Origin: Alloprevotella sp. OH1205_COT-284
GTDB taxonomy: Bacteria > Bacteroidota > Bacteroidia > Bacteroidales > Bacteroidaceae
Assembly (NCBI RefSeq): GCF_003859795.1
Contig: NZ_RQYI01000014.1
Span: 1 to 54,109 of the forward strand
Reading direction: 5' to 3'
DNA length: 54,109 bases
Under the pieces are notes generated by a model. It worked only from the letters and a program-made list of their open reading frames with translations, was not told the DNA's origin and ran no database searches. This document shows, piece by piece, positions 7,695 through 16,972 of this stretch. The translations under genes and the position numbers were made by a program. How positions within the stretch are numbered: position 1 is the stretch's first letter; each line of letters opens with the position of its first letter.

Positions 7695-9752
7695 TCAGAT
7701 GAGTTCGACGGAACGTTTCACGAAAGCGTTGAGTGCTTCTCCGCGGAGCAGTCCGTTTTGCAGCAAAGCCAAGTCAATGAGTTGCGGCACGATTTTGTTT
7801 GTGCGGGCGTAGTCGGCCAAGGCCGTTTCGCGCAGGTTGCGTTGTGCGGCGATGTCGTCGTTCACCTTTTTCAGTTCGGCCTTTTCGTCTTCGGTGATCT
7901 CTTCCGCCTTCATGGCCTGCTGAGTCGTTTCGATGGCCTGACGGCGTGCTTCGAGTCCGCGCAGTTCGGCGTCAATGGGTGCGAGGCGTTCGGCGAGGTT
8001 GCCGTTGAGCTCTTCGTTCACACTTTTGACAAGGCGGTGATCGGTGTTGAGCACGAGGCTGTACATGTCGGGCATTTCGCCGTAGAACGACATGCCCTGT
8101 TGCAGTTGTGCCATTTCTTTCATGCGGCGCATATATTCGCTTTGGGTGATCACAACGGGTTGTGCCTCTTCGCCCATGGCGGTGGCTTCAACGTGGAAAT
8201 CTACCTTTTCCACTTTGGGCAACACGGCTTTGAACACTTGGCTCAGATTTTCGCGCACGGCTTCGTCGGCTTCGTTCACTTTCGAGTCGGCTTTTTGAAT
8301 GAGTCGCTCCACCGTGTCGCCGTCCACGCGCACGAAGCGGGTCTTTTCCCATTTCCGTTCGAGTTCGCTCACCAGCGGCGCATCGAGTTGTCCGTCGAGC
8401 AAGAGCACGTTGTAGCCCTTTGCCGTGGCTGCCTCGACGTGGGCAAACTGCGCTTCCCGGTTGTTGGTATAGAGGCAGATGAGGTTGCCGTCTTTGTCGG
8501 TTTGCGCTTCTTTCACGGCTTCCTTGTATTCGTCGTAAGTGTAGCACTTACCGTCGATGTCTTTGAGCAGGGCGAAAGATTTGGCTTTGTCGTAGAAGTC
8601 GGGTTCGGAGAGAATGCCGTAGTGGATGAAGAGTTTCAGGTCGTCCCACTTCCGTTCAAATTGTTCGCGGTCGTTTTTGAAGATGCCGCTCAGGCGGTCG
8701 GCCGCTTTTTTGGTGATGTATTGCGAAATCTTCTTCACGTTGCGGTCGCTCTGCAAGTACGAACGGCTCACGTTGAGCGGAATGTCGGGGCTGTCGATCA
8801 CGCCGTGGAGCAGGGTGAGGAAGTCGGGCACGATGTTTTCCACCGAATCCGTCACGAACACCTGATTGCAATACAACTGGATTTTGTTGCGATGTACCTC
8901 GATGTTGTTCTTGATTTTGGGGAAGTAGAGCACCCCCGTCAGGTTGAAGGGGTAGTCCACGTTGAGGTGAATCCAGAAGAGCGGTTCGTCCTGCATAGGG
9001 TAGAGGTCGCGGTAGAATTTTTGGTAGTCCTCGTCTTTGAGGGACGAAGGCGTCTTTGTCCAAAGCGGTGTCGTGTCGTTCACTTGGTTCGGCTCTTCCG
9101 TCTCCACCTGTGTGCCGTCTTTCCATTCCGTTTTCCGTCCGAACACGACGGGAATGGGGAGGAAACGGCAATATTTGTTGAGGAGCGTTTCGATGCGTCC
9201 TTTTTCGAGAAACTCCTTGTTGTCATCGTCGATATGGAGAATGATGTCCGTTCCGCGTTCGGCGCGCTCGGCGTCTTCGATAGTAAATTCCGGCGTTCCG
9301 TCGCAGCTCCATTTCACTGCCTGCGCCCCTTCTTGGTGGCTGCGAGTGACGATGTCCACTTGTTTGGCCACCATGAAAGTGGAGTAGAAGCCCAGTCCGA
9401 AATGTCCGATGATGGTGGCTGCGTCGTCTTTGTATTTTTCAAGGAAGTCCGTAGCTCCCGAGAAAGCGATTTGGTTGATGTAGCGGTCGATTTCCTCGGC
9501 CGTCATACCGATACCCCGGTCGCTCACGGTGAGTGTGCCGGCCTCGGCGTCGATTTTCACTTCCACGTTCAACTCTCCCAATTCGCCTTTCACTTCGCCT
9601 TTGGCGGCAAGTGTTTTGAGTTTTTGGGTGGCGTCTACGGCGTTGGCCACGATTTCGCGGAGGAAGATTTCGTGGTCGCTATACAAAAACTTTTTGATGA
9701 CGGGAAAGATATTCTCGGTAGTGATGCCGATATGTCCTTTTTGTGAAACCAT
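7695..9752 (-). CDS. htpG: Molecular chaperone HtpG (Hsp90)
   Basis: 685-residue cytoplasmic Hsp90. The start at 9752 (MVSQKGHIGITTENIF) is chosen because the Hsp90 N-terminal domain begins there; the frame stays open a further 35 codons upstream without homology. Visible ATP-site motifs are FLREIVANAVDAT, DRGIGMT and GHFGLGFYS in the GHKL fold, followed by the middle domain and a C-terminal dimerisation region. No MEEVD tail is present, as is normal for bacteria. It is divergent from the TerB/DnaJ gene at 10146, putting two chaperone-type genes back to back. Confidence 0.97.
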   Translation of the reverse strand: MVSQKGHIGITTENIFPVIKKFLYSDHEIFLREIVANAVDATQKLKTLAAKGEVKGELGELNVEVKIDAEAGTLTVSDRGIGMTAEEIDRYINQIAFSGATDFLEKYKDDAATIIGHFGLGFYSTFMVAKQVDIVTRSHQEGAQAVKWSCDGTPEFTIEDAERAERGTDIILHIDDDNKEFLEKGRIETLLNKYCRFLPIPVVFGRKTEWKDGTQVETEEPNQVNDTTPLWTKTPSSLKDEDYQKFYRDLYPMQDEPLFWIHLNVDYPFNLTGVLYFPKIKNNIEVHRNKIQLYCNQVFVTDSVENIVPDFLTLLHGVIDSPDIPLNVSRSYLQSDRNVKKISQYITKKAADRLSGIFKNDREQFERKWDDLKLFIHYGILSEPDFYDKAKSFALLKDIDGKCYTYDEYKEAVKEAQTDKDGNLICLYTNNREAQFAHVEAATAKGYNVLLLDGQLDAPLVSELERKWEKTRFVRVDGDTVERLIQKADSKVNEADEAVRENLSQVFKAVLPKVEKVDFHVEATAMGEEAQPVVITQSEYMRRMKEMAQLQQGMSFYGEMPDMYSLVLNTDHRLVKSVNEELNGNLAERLAPIDAELRGLEARRQAIETTQQAMKAEEITEDEKAELKKVNDDIAAQRNLRETALADYARTNKIVPQLIDLALLQNGLLRGEALNAFVKRSVELI

Positions 9753-10145
9753 AATGATATAATTAAGGTGTTTGTTGATAATTGTTTTTACCCTGTTTTC
9801 TCTGCAACTTCCGTGCCAATCTTCTCCGCCTGCCGTTTCCGATCCTTCGAATGACAAGAAGAGAGAAACGCTTTCCGCTCAAAATGCCGCCGGCGTGTCG
9901 CTCTTTCGTTCTTCCTGCGTTGGGACATGTTCTTCCGTAAAAAGTCGTCAAAAGATACGAATGCTTTTGTTTTTATGATTATCTTTGCCACTCCGAAACT
10001 GCGGTCGTCGGCATTGTGGCCTCGTCCGAAAGTAGGGCAAAGCCAAGAGGAGTATCTTTCTTTTCTCCTCGTGCGCGTTCCAATTCTTCCGTCGCATGTT
10101 TCTTGCAATTCTTATTTCACGACATCACTTCACAACACTACCACC
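9753..10145. other. Divergent intergenic region between htpG and the TerB/DnaJ gene
   Basis: It holds a clear + strand -7 box (TATCTTTG, 9980-9987). On the minus strand there is a weaker box, TATCTTTTG, near 9949-9957, one base longer than consensus, which could serve htpG with a leader of about 190 bases. No CIRCE-like inverted repeat was recognised. No gene is supported. Confidence 0.55.
9980..9987 (+). promoter_or_regulatory. -7 box for the TerB/DnaJ gene
   Basis: TATCTTTG matches TAnnTTTG exactly and lies about 160 bases before the ATG at 10146. No clear -33 element is at the right distance. Confidence 0.5.
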
Positions 10146-10952
10146 ATGGGCTTAGGACACTGGATTGGCGGAGCCTTGGGCTTCGTCGTAGCTCCCGGAC
10201 CTCTCGGCGTGATAGCCGGAGCGGTTTTGGGAGGATTGGTCGAAAACTTATTTTCCGACAAGGGTAACGAAGCGGCAACTCGATATTATGACGAAAAGGC
10301 CGGAAATCCTCACGCATATTCCCAACAAGAACAGCGCAACGATTTTCTGTTTTCGCTTTTGGTGCTGGCCTCCTATATGATTCAGGCCGACGGCAGAATT
10401 ATGCACAGCGAAATGGAATTTGTTCGTCGTTTTCTGCGCTCCAATTTCGGAGAGAGCGCCGTGATCGAAGGCGAGGAGATATTGCACAACCTGTTTCGGC
10501 TGCGCAAGAAAACGGTCGATGCCCAAGGCCGCATGGCTTATGAGCGTCTGATCAGTGACAGTTGCAGGCAGATGGGTGCGGCAATGTCCTACGAGCAACG
10601 CTTGCAGTTGTTGGCACTGCTGGCCGAAATCGCCAAAGCCGACGGCCGCATAGACGCTGCCGAGGCCGGAGCACTTCGGGAAATGGCTGTGGCAATGGGG
10701 CTGACTGCTGCCGAAGCCGAATCGATGCTCTACATGGGTGGAGATTCTTTGGAGGATGCTTACAAAGTGTTGGAAACAGATCCCGACGCCTCCGACGAAG
10801 AAGTCAGAAAGGCTTATCGACGTCTTGCCCTCAAACATCATCCCGACCGAGTGGCAGCATTGGGTGAAGATGTCCGAAAAGCTGCCGAACGAAAATTTCA
10901 AGAATTGGGCGAAGCCAAAGAGAAAATATACAAAGCACGCGGCATGAAATGA
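10146..10952 (+). CDS. TerB and DnaJ domain protein (DjlA-like)
   Basis: 268 residues from the ATG at 10146. The frame is open upstream, but the conserved protein begins with the glycine-rich hydrophobic stretch MGLGHWIGGALGF, probably a membrane anchor (about 5-32). Residues about 60-190 are helical and acidic like TerB domains (LVLASYMIQADGRIMHSE; LAEIAKADGRIDAAE). A C-terminal J domain (about 203-268) carries the HPD triad at 232-234 that stimulates DnaK. This order is that of DjlA. Role: membrane-associated Hsp70 co-chaperone, inferred from the family. Confidence 0.88.
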   Translation: MGLGHWIGGALGFVVAPGPLGVIAGAVLGGLVENLFSDKGNEAATRYYDEKAGNPHAYSQQEQRNDFLFSLLVLASYMIQADGRIMHSEMEFVRRFLRSNFGESAVIEGEEILHNLFRLRKKTVDAQGRMAYERLISDSCRQMGAAMSYEQRLQLLALLAEIAKADGRIDAAEAGALREMAVAMGLTAAEAESMLYMGGDSLEDAYKVLETDPDASDEEVRKAYRRLALKHHPDRVAALGEDVRKAAERKFQELGEAKEKIYKARGMK

Positions 10953-11063
10953 ACGGTTTCGAGCAAAGATCAGAGTTGCCGCCGTCGTTCTGCCGACCTC
11001 TTCTTATTCTGTCTGTGGCGGCATGGCATCGATTTGACAAACCCAAATCCTCATTTTTTAGGA

Positions 11064-11094
11064 TTGTCGGTTTTCTTCATTACTTGTACCTTTG
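11064..11094 (+). promoter_or_regulatory. Promoter of the haem-uptake operon
   Basis: A TTG at 11064-11066 lies 20 bases before TACCTTTG (11087-11094). This fits the Bacteroidota sigma factor and predicts a leader of about 20 bases before the ATG at 11120. No Fur-type palindrome was recognised by eye. Confidence 0.75.
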
Positions 11095-11119
11095 CACACG
11101 AATCTTAAAACTTCATTCC

Positions 11120-11701
11120 ATGAATATCAAACACTTCTTTTCGATCGCCCTTGCCGCAGGCACGCTTGCTACTCTTCCCGCCACTTTCACTTCTTGCGAT
11201 AACGACGACACGTCGAATGTCGATCTCACCCGATGGACGTCGCTCAAAGTATCCGGAAACTACAAAGCACAAAACATCATCGGTGTGCAATCTCTTCGTA
11301 CAAAGCTTGAACTGGGCACGATGAAAGATCAGCAATTGCTCATTACGCCCGATGGAGCAGATCATATCACAATTAAACTTGCTGAATATGCCCTGCCGAT
11401 CAACGAGGCTTCCGCTCCTTATTCGCTTGTCGCTTCCAAGGCGTTTGAACTGAAAAATATCAAAACAACCCTCGAATCCAATGGTGATATTTCCATCTCC
11501 GGAGCCGTGAAAGGCAATGTTTCCATGAAACTTGTCGGCAGAAAAGGCAATGCCAACGAAACTGATTTCCGCGAATATGAAGTGAGCAACGGATCTGTCA
11601 CAGGAACCATGGGTAAAGACAGAGAGCTTTCGCTCACCATTTCGTTTCAACCCGGTTCGATGCCTATGCCTATCGTTTACACCATCCGCGCCAAACGCTA
11701 A
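11120..11701 (+). CDS. Lipoprotein of the HmuY-type operon, unknown function
   Basis: 193 residues from the ATG at 11120, placed just after the promoter; the frame extends upstream without meaning. A lipoprotein signal ends at TFTSC with acylated C26, followed by DNDD, an acidic start often associated with surface export in Bacteroidetes. The rest is beta-rich with no catalytic motif. It is the first gene of a four-gene unit, 12 bases before the HmuY-like gene, so a role in haem or metal capture is inferred from position only. Confidence 0.75.
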   Translation: MNIKHFFSIALAAGTLATLPATFTSCDNDDTSNVDLTRWTSLKVSGNYKAQNIIGVQSLRTKLELGTMKDQQLLITPDGADHITIKLAEYALPINEASAPYSLVASKAFELKNIKTTLESNGDISISGAVKGNVSMKLVGRKGNANETDFREYEVSNGSVTGTMGKDRELSLTISFQPGSMPMPIVYTIRAKR

Positions 11702-11713
11702 ATCCATACGAGA

Positions 11714-12469
11714 ATGAACAAGTTTTTGTTCTTCCTTTGCATGCCGGGACTTCTTTTCGGAGTTTCGGCATGCAATGGTATTTTGAGTGACATCTACGAC
11801 ACGCCCTCCGAGCAATTCGTCGCCTCTCACGGTTTCGTCTCCCACGATGAAACCACAGGTCGCGGTCGCATTTCGCTCGACATGAAAAGTTATGGGGCAT
11901 GGACTTATCTCGACTTCGCACAACTCCGTGCGACTACACTCTCCATTCCCGAAACCCTCAGCGGAGAGTGGGACGGGCGTTCGGGATACAGCTACTATCA
12001 AGTGACCCTGCCCTCCACTTTCAAACACCACCGCACCCTTCCCACCGACAGCATGCCCACTCCCGAAAAATGGGACATCGCGTTGCATCACTACGACGTG
12101 CGCACCAACGGAGGAGCGGCTTTCGAAACACCATACACCTCGCTCGAACAGCTGTTGAGAGAAGGCAACCGGGCGCAACTGTCGGCACAACCCTTCACGC
12201 CCGACACATGGACGACGCACCATTGCTACTACGATCTGACCGGCATCTACGAATACTACATCGGCTACCGGCATTCGTGGTGCAATCTCGTGCTTTCGCG
12301 GTGGATGGACATGAACGTCAGTCAGCCTCCTCCCACCTATACCCTCAGCCGTCGTGTCTATCTCGTGCGTTTTGCCGACGGCAGCATGGCCGCTCTCCAT
12401 TTTCCCGATCACATCAGCCCCTCCGGCAACAAAGGGCATGTGACCATTGACTATATTTATCCCTATTGA
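11714..12469 (+). CDS. HmuY-family haem-binding lipoprotein
   Basis: 251 residues with a lipobox at FGVSAC (C20). The core KWDIALHHYDVRTNGG, the later SRRVYLVRFADGSMAALHF, and the ending KGHVTIDYIYPY are the hallmarks of the HmuY family, surface haemophores that in Porphyromonas gingivalis capture haem and pass it to the TonB receptor HmuR. The next gene is indeed a TonB receptor. Haem ligands in HmuY (two His) are not conserved across all homologues; several His are present here but I cannot assign them. The family call is firm, the ligand is inferred. Confidence 0.85.
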   Translation: MNKFLFFLCMPGLLFGVSACNGILSDIYDTPSEQFVASHGFVSHDETTGRGRISLDMKSYGAWTYLDFAQLRATTLSIPETLSGEWDGRSGYSYYQVTLPSTFKHHRTLPTDSMPTPEKWDIALHHYDVRTNGGAAFETPYTSLEQLLREGNRAQLSAQPFTPDTWTTHHCYYDLTGIYEYYIGYRHSWCNLVLSRWMDMNVSQPPPTYTLSRRVYLVRFADGSMAALHFPDHISPSGNKGHVTIDYIYPY

Positions 12470-12506
12470 TTGTTTGGAATACCTCCGTTGCCGCTCCGTC
12501 GTTTTT

Positions 12507-14519
12507 ATGTTCGTCTTCCGATTCCTCTTTTTCGTTTTGTCGTTCAGTGCGGCCGCGGCTTTTTCCGTTGCCGCTGTTCGGCATTCGTCGCCCGACAGCC
12601 TTTGGGTCGAATCCGTGGAAAACGGAGTGCAGCTCGAAACGGCCGTCGTGACGGGCACCGGAACTCGGAAAACACTGGCTGACACGCCTGTCCGCACACG
12701 TCTTATTACGGCCGACGACATCAAAAAAAGCGATGCCTTCGATCTGCGCCAACTGCTGCAACACGAACTGCCGGGAGTGGAGTTCAGCAAAGCCCTCAGC
12801 CAACACACCGTCTTGAACTTTTCGGGTTTCGGCGGACAACAACTGCTGTTTTTGATCAACGGCGAGCGGTTGGCAGGTGAAAACATGGGCAACGTCGATT
12901 TCTCCCGCATCAATCTGGCCGATGTCGAGCGCATCGAGATAGTCAAAGGCGTCTCCGCCCTCTATGGCAGTGACGCTGCCGGCGGGGTGATCAACGTCAT
13001 CACGCGACAACAGCGTCCTCAACCGTGGACATGGCAGATCGATTGGAGAAAATCTGCTCACAACGACCGAAAAGTCGGCACCTCCCACACCCTCAACCGC
13101 CGCCGTTGGGCGCACACCGTGCAGTTGCACCACACCGCTCACGACACCTACTTCTTGCCCAATCCGCCCGATGCCGCCCTCTATGGGAAATACGTGCTTC
13201 ATCGCATTTCCGGCGAAAAAACATGGAACATGAATGAGCGTTTCGTCTTTCGCCCCACCGATCAACTCCGTCTGTCGGCACGCGCCGGTTATTTCTTTCG
13301 GCAACATGCCCACGACGCCGGCGAAGACCAACGCTATCGGGACTTTTCGGGTGGTTTGAAAGCGGAATGGACTCCTTCCGACGAGCGACGTTTGGAACTG
13401 TCCTATGCTTTTGACCAATATGACAAAAGCGATTTTCATCGTGAGAAGCGGCTTGACCTGCGTGATTACAGCAACGTGTTGCACGCCTTCCGTGTCCTTT
13501 ATGCCCGGCCGTTGAACGCTCTTTCCAAAGAACACTCCCATGCCCTTCTCCTGCTCGGCGGCGATGGGCAGCGCGACTATCTCTCCTCCCGTCAGTTGGG
13601 AGAAAACGGCATCCGTCATCGCTATTCGGCCGATGTCTTTGCGGAACTCGATTGGACGCTCGGCCGCCATTGGAGTGTTGTGGCCGCCACGCGCTACGAC
13701 TATCTCACCGACACAAAGCAAGGACACCCCACGGGAAAACTGTCGGCGCGCTATCGGCGCGGTGCTTTCACGCTGCGAGCCGGTTGCGGCAGCGGGTATC
13801 GTGTGCCGACGCTCAAAGAGCGATTTATGCACTTTCACTTGCGCGACCTGTTCATCATACGCGGCAACGAAAATCTGCGTCCCGAAAAGAGCCGCGGTTT
13901 GCATCTCTCGGCCGAATGGGCAAAAAACGGTTGGTCGCTTGAAACCTCAACCGACTATCAGCGCATAGCCCGACGCATCACTACTACCCGCCCTTCCGAC
14001 GAGCGTGATCCCAAAAGCCGACTTCCGTATGTGGACTATGTCAATGTGCCGCGTTTTGAAGTGTTTAATGTTGAAACGACTGCACAACATCGCCGCCGCC
14101 ACCGCAACCATATCGTCACGGCACGTTTGGCCTATGCCTTTACCCACGAAAAAGCCCGTGAGAGAGAAACTCTCACGCCCTATATGCCTGCGCGCCCACA
14201 CAGTCTGACCGCTCGTCTTGACTATCGGCATGCCTCGACCAATGCCTTCGACGGCGTGTTGAGCGGTCGGTTTCTTTCTGCCATTCGGGGCGAAGAATAC
14301 AACGCTCTCACCCATGAGGCGCGCCCGTTTCGCTATCCGGCCTATTTCCTGCTCAAACTCTCTCTCCGTCAGCAATTCGGCCGCGGTGTGCAACTCTATG
14401 CCACGATCGACAACCTGCTCGACTATCGCCCTCGGGTCTATCTCTACAACTCGCCGCCCACAACCGGCATCACCCTCACCGCCGGGGTGCGTCTTGATCT
14501 CCACGCCCTGCGTTTTTGA
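12507..14519 (+). CDS. TonB-dependent outer-membrane receptor, probable haem/iron
   Basis: 670 residues from ATG 12507, chosen because a signal peptide (MFVFRFLFFVLSFSAAAAFS) starts there; an upstream ATG at 12447 overlaps hmuY and adds a non-signal sequence. The plug domain (about 45-165) contains LETAVVTGTGTRKTLADTP, a TonB-box-like start, and IEIVKGVSALYGSDAAGGVINVIT. A 22-strand-type barrel fills the remainder and ends in an aromatic residue (LHALRF), the signal for outer-membrane assembly. It follows the HmuY-like gene and is most like HmuR/siderophore-class receptors. The substrate is inferred from context. Confidence 0.9.
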   Translation: MFVFRFLFFVLSFSAAAAFSVAAVRHSSPDSLWVESVENGVQLETAVVTGTGTRKTLADTPVRTRLITADDIKKSDAFDLRQLLQHELPGVEFSKALSQHTVLNFSGFGGQQLLFLINGERLAGENMGNVDFSRINLADVERIEIVKGVSALYGSDAAGGVINVITRQQRPQPWTWQIDWRKSAHNDRKVGTSHTLNRRRWAHTVQLHHTAHDTYFLPNPPDAALYGKYVLHRISGEKTWNMNERFVFRPTDQLRLSARAGYFFRQHAHDAGEDQRYRDFSGGLKAEWTPSDERRLELSYAFDQYDKSDFHREKRLDLRDYSNVLHAFRVLYARPLNALSKEHSHALLLLGGDGQRDYLSSRQLGENGIRHRYSADVFAELDWTLGRHWSVVAATRYDYLTDTKQGHPTGKLSARYRRGAFTLRAGCGSGYRVPTLKERFMHFHLRDLFIIRGNENLRPEKSRGLHLSAEWAKNGWSLETSTDYQRIARRITTTRPSDERDPKSRLPYVDYVNVPRFEVFNVETTAQHRRRHRNHIVTARLAYAFTHEKARERETLTPYMPARPHSLTARLDYRHASTNAFDGVLSGRFLSAIRGEEYNALTHEARPFRYPAYFLLKLSLRQQFGRGVQLYATIDNLLDYRPRVYLYNSPPTTGITLTAGVRLDLHALRF

Positions 14520-14596
14520 ACCGTTCGCCTCCCCGTCGCCGACTGCTTCGTTCAACCCTCTCTCAACCGCTCACTTCCCAAAACTCTTGTTAGGCT

Positions 14597-16120
14597 ATGA
14601 AACTTTCCGCTTGGAGAAAATGTCACAAATGGATCGGATTGCTCTTTTGCTTCTTCCTGCTGATGTTTTGCTTTTCGGGCATCGTGCTCAATCATCGTTC
14701 GTTTTTTGCCGACAGCACCGTTTCGCGTCGTTATCTTCCCGAAACTTTCCGATATAAAGACTGGAACCAAGGCCTCTTGCGGGGCACTTTGCGACATGGC
14801 GACAGCATCATTGTCTATGGCAGCGGCGGCATTTTTCAGGCCGACACCATGGGCACTTCCGTTGTCGATTTCAACGCCGGTCTGCCCCATGGCGATCACC
14901 GCAACATCCGCTCTGTCGTTTCGCTGCCCGACGGACGGCTCTATGCCATGGGCTTGTTTCACCTCTATGTCCTTCTTCCTCCCGAAGACGTGTGCCACGG
15001 ACAGACGCGCCAATGGCAACAAGTGAAATTCGATTTTGAAGAAGAGCGTTGGAGCGACCTTGTGTTGCACGGCGATACGCTCATCGCCGTCGGCCGTTCT
15101 TCCCTCTACGTGTCGCGTCCGCCCTATCGGCATTTCAAACGCGTTGTGCTCCCCGCGCCCTCCGATCACACCGGAAAGGTTTCTCTCTTTCGCACCGTTT
15201 GGCTCTTGCACAGCGGAGAGCTTTTCGGGTTGCCCGGCCGTTTGCTCATGGACGCCGTGGCGTTGGTGCTCATCGCACTTTCGCTCACGGGCATCATGCA
15301 CTGGCTGTTTCCGAAATATCTGCGCCGATTGCCGTTGCACCGCCGTCGCACCGCTGCCCGCCGAATGAAGCAAAACATACGCTATCACGACCTCTTCGGG
15401 CGCAAGACCATTGTGCTCACCCTTCTCCTCGTTTTCACCGGTTGGTGTCTTCGTCCGCCGTTGCTCATCGCTTTGTTTTCATTGGAAACACCGCCCATTC
15501 CCTACACCGCGCTCGATCAACCCAACCCTTGGCACGAACGGCTGAGAATGTTGCGCTACGACGAACGGATGGGCGACTGGTTGCTGTCTGCCTCCGACGG
15601 CTTTTATTCCCTCAAAGACTTTGCCGACGTGCCACGCCCCATTGCCGATGCCCCTCCCGTGAGTGTCATGGGGCTCAATGTGCTTGCTCAAACGCCCCAA
15701 GGGAAATGGCAGGTCGGTTCGTTCAGCGGATTTTACGAGTGGGACAGAGCCGGCGGAAAAGCCTACGATTACACCACCGGAGCGACCGTGGCAAAGGCGG
15801 CTTCGCCAAAGCCTTTCGGCGGAATGCCCGTGTCGGGATACAGTCGTGATTTCTGCGCTGCCGACGGCACACCGATAGATTGCGTCGTGCAGCACCGTGC
15901 CGGCACTTCTCTCATAGCCATGCCCGAATCTTTCCGTTTCTTGCCGATGTCTTTGTGGCATGCCGCTCTCGAACTGCACAACGGCCGCCTCTATACCTTC
16001 TTGGGCAAATCGGCCGGATTTTACATCTTCTTGGCCGGCTTGCTTTCTATTCTCGTGTTGTGGAGCGGTTGGGCAATCAGATTTCGTCGTCGTTCTTGCT
16101 CCGAGGCTTCTCGAAAGTGA
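14597..16120 (+). CDS. PepSY-associated membrane protein
   Basis: 507 residues. The N terminus (KCHKWIGLLFCFFLLMFCFSGIVLNH) is the typical first helix of PepSY_TM proteins; further membrane segments are at about 215-240, 270-295 and 475-495, with large periplasmic parts between. PepSY_TM proteins next to TonB receptors are often associated with iron-uptake loci, some as inner-membrane ferric-siderophore reductases. This is the last gene of the haem operon, 77 bases after the receptor. Reductase function is inferred; paired His that could bind haem exist in the helices (H10, H32) but are not proof. Confidence 0.8.
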   Translation: MKLSAWRKCHKWIGLLFCFFLLMFCFSGIVLNHRSFFADSTVSRRYLPETFRYKDWNQGLLRGTLRHGDSIIVYGSGGIFQADTMGTSVVDFNAGLPHGDHRNIRSVVSLPDGRLYAMGLFHLYVLLPPEDVCHGQTRQWQQVKFDFEEERWSDLVLHGDTLIAVGRSSLYVSRPPYRHFKRVVLPAPSDHTGKVSLFRTVWLLHSGELFGLPGRLLMDAVALVLIALSLTGIMHWLFPKYLRRLPLHRRRTAARRMKQNIRYHDLFGRKTIVLTLLLVFTGWCLRPPLLIALFSLETPPIPYTALDQPNPWHERLRMLRYDERMGDWLLSASDGFYSLKDFADVPRPIADAPPVSVMGLNVLAQTPQGKWQVGSFSGFYEWDRAGGKAYDYTTGATVAKAASPKPFGGMPVSGYSRDFCAADGTPIDCVVQHRAGTSLIAMPESFRFLPMSLWHAALELHNGRLYTFLGKSAGFYIFLAGLLSILVLWSGWAIRFRRRSCSEASRK

Positions 16121-16172
16121 ACCCTCCGTTGCGCCGTTTTCCATTGAAGGGAGCTGTCCCATGATTTCCGCT

Positions 16173-16702
16173 TCCGGCTTCGTCGCATTTCCGATGAAAC
16201 CGCCCTTTTGAGCCGTTTCTCACCCCAATATTTTGTTTTTTGCCGTTTTGCCTTCGCAAAATGCCTTTTCTGTTTGATTGTCAGCGTGTTTGTTGCGAAG
16301 GCAAGTGAAGGCAAACCGTCAAAGTGATTTTTCAATCGTTTGAAAATCAGTACTCTTACGGTGAAGGCAAACGGCGGGGTTTGCCTTCACTTACTTCCGC
16401 TGACGAAAGACGAAAAATGGCTTTTTCGAGTGGGTGAAAGCAAAAATCCGCCCCAACATCATGAAATTCAGGTGTTTGCAATTTCGTCTTTCGGTTTGCC
16501 TTCACTTGCCTTCACCGGAAATCTCTGAAAACCATGTCGTTGGGTCGTTTTGCGAAGGCAGTGAAGGCAAAAACATAATTCTATGGAACGCGCGCGTGCG
16601 CGCGAGAAAGGTTGCTTTTCTCGTTTCGACGGGAGATGGCTTTCACTACCTTTGAGATAGAAATTTCTACTCCCAAGGTAGAAATGCCCACCTCTCAGGC
16701 AG
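16173..16702 (+). repeat. Dispersed intergenic repeat, family B, copy 1
   Basis: About 530 bases aligned with 44819-45351. Shared parts in order: CGATGAAACCG, a TTTTTTGCCGTTTTGCC block, GCGAAGGCAAGTGAAGGCAAA, TTTTTCAATCGTTTGAAAAT, ACGGTGAAGGCAAACGGCGG, CTGACGAAAGACGAAA, a second TTGCCTTCACTTGCCTTC, the GCGCGTGCGCGCGAG tract (16588-16606), and a TAGAAATTTCTA hairpin module (16650-16702). The GAAGGCA heptamer occurs many times in both orientations. Stops occur in every frame in one or the other copy, so it is non-coding. Confidence 0.88.
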
Positions 16703-16745
16703 GCGTGTTTTTCCGCATGACGCCAATGCCCGACCGAACGGCAAT

Positions 16746-16897
16746 GGAAAAGAATGACGGAGATTCGGTAGAGAAATGGCGGTGATATTTTCGGGGAAAA
16801 CGCCTGCTCCCTCCCAAATGCCTTCGACACAATCGGAACCGACAGGGGGAAAAGAAGAGGAGGGTACCGATATTGACCGCGGAAAGCAGAGTGAGGA
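16746..16897 (+). repeat. Direct repeat C, left copy
   Basis: About 152 bases nearly identical to 18591-18745 (few substitutions and one 3-base indel), in the same orientation. It runs from GGAAAAGAATGACGG to GCAGAGTGAGGA. The copies bracket the AT-rich cassette at 16898-18590. Confidence 0.92.
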
Positions 16898-16972
16898 AAC
16901 CTCTGCAAAAGCCCCAAAGATAAATCAGATAGCTATTAAATGACTTACATAATTCTTTTATGTAATGAACTG

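Noticed and set aside
7689-9746. 685-residue open frame on + strand
   Set aside because: Exact antisense shadow of htpG; composition (Phe/Val/His rich) is that of a reverse frame of a GC-skewed gene.
16173-16702. Insertion sequence
   Set aside because: No transposase frame, no clear terminal inverted repeat pair or target duplication could be identified by eye.
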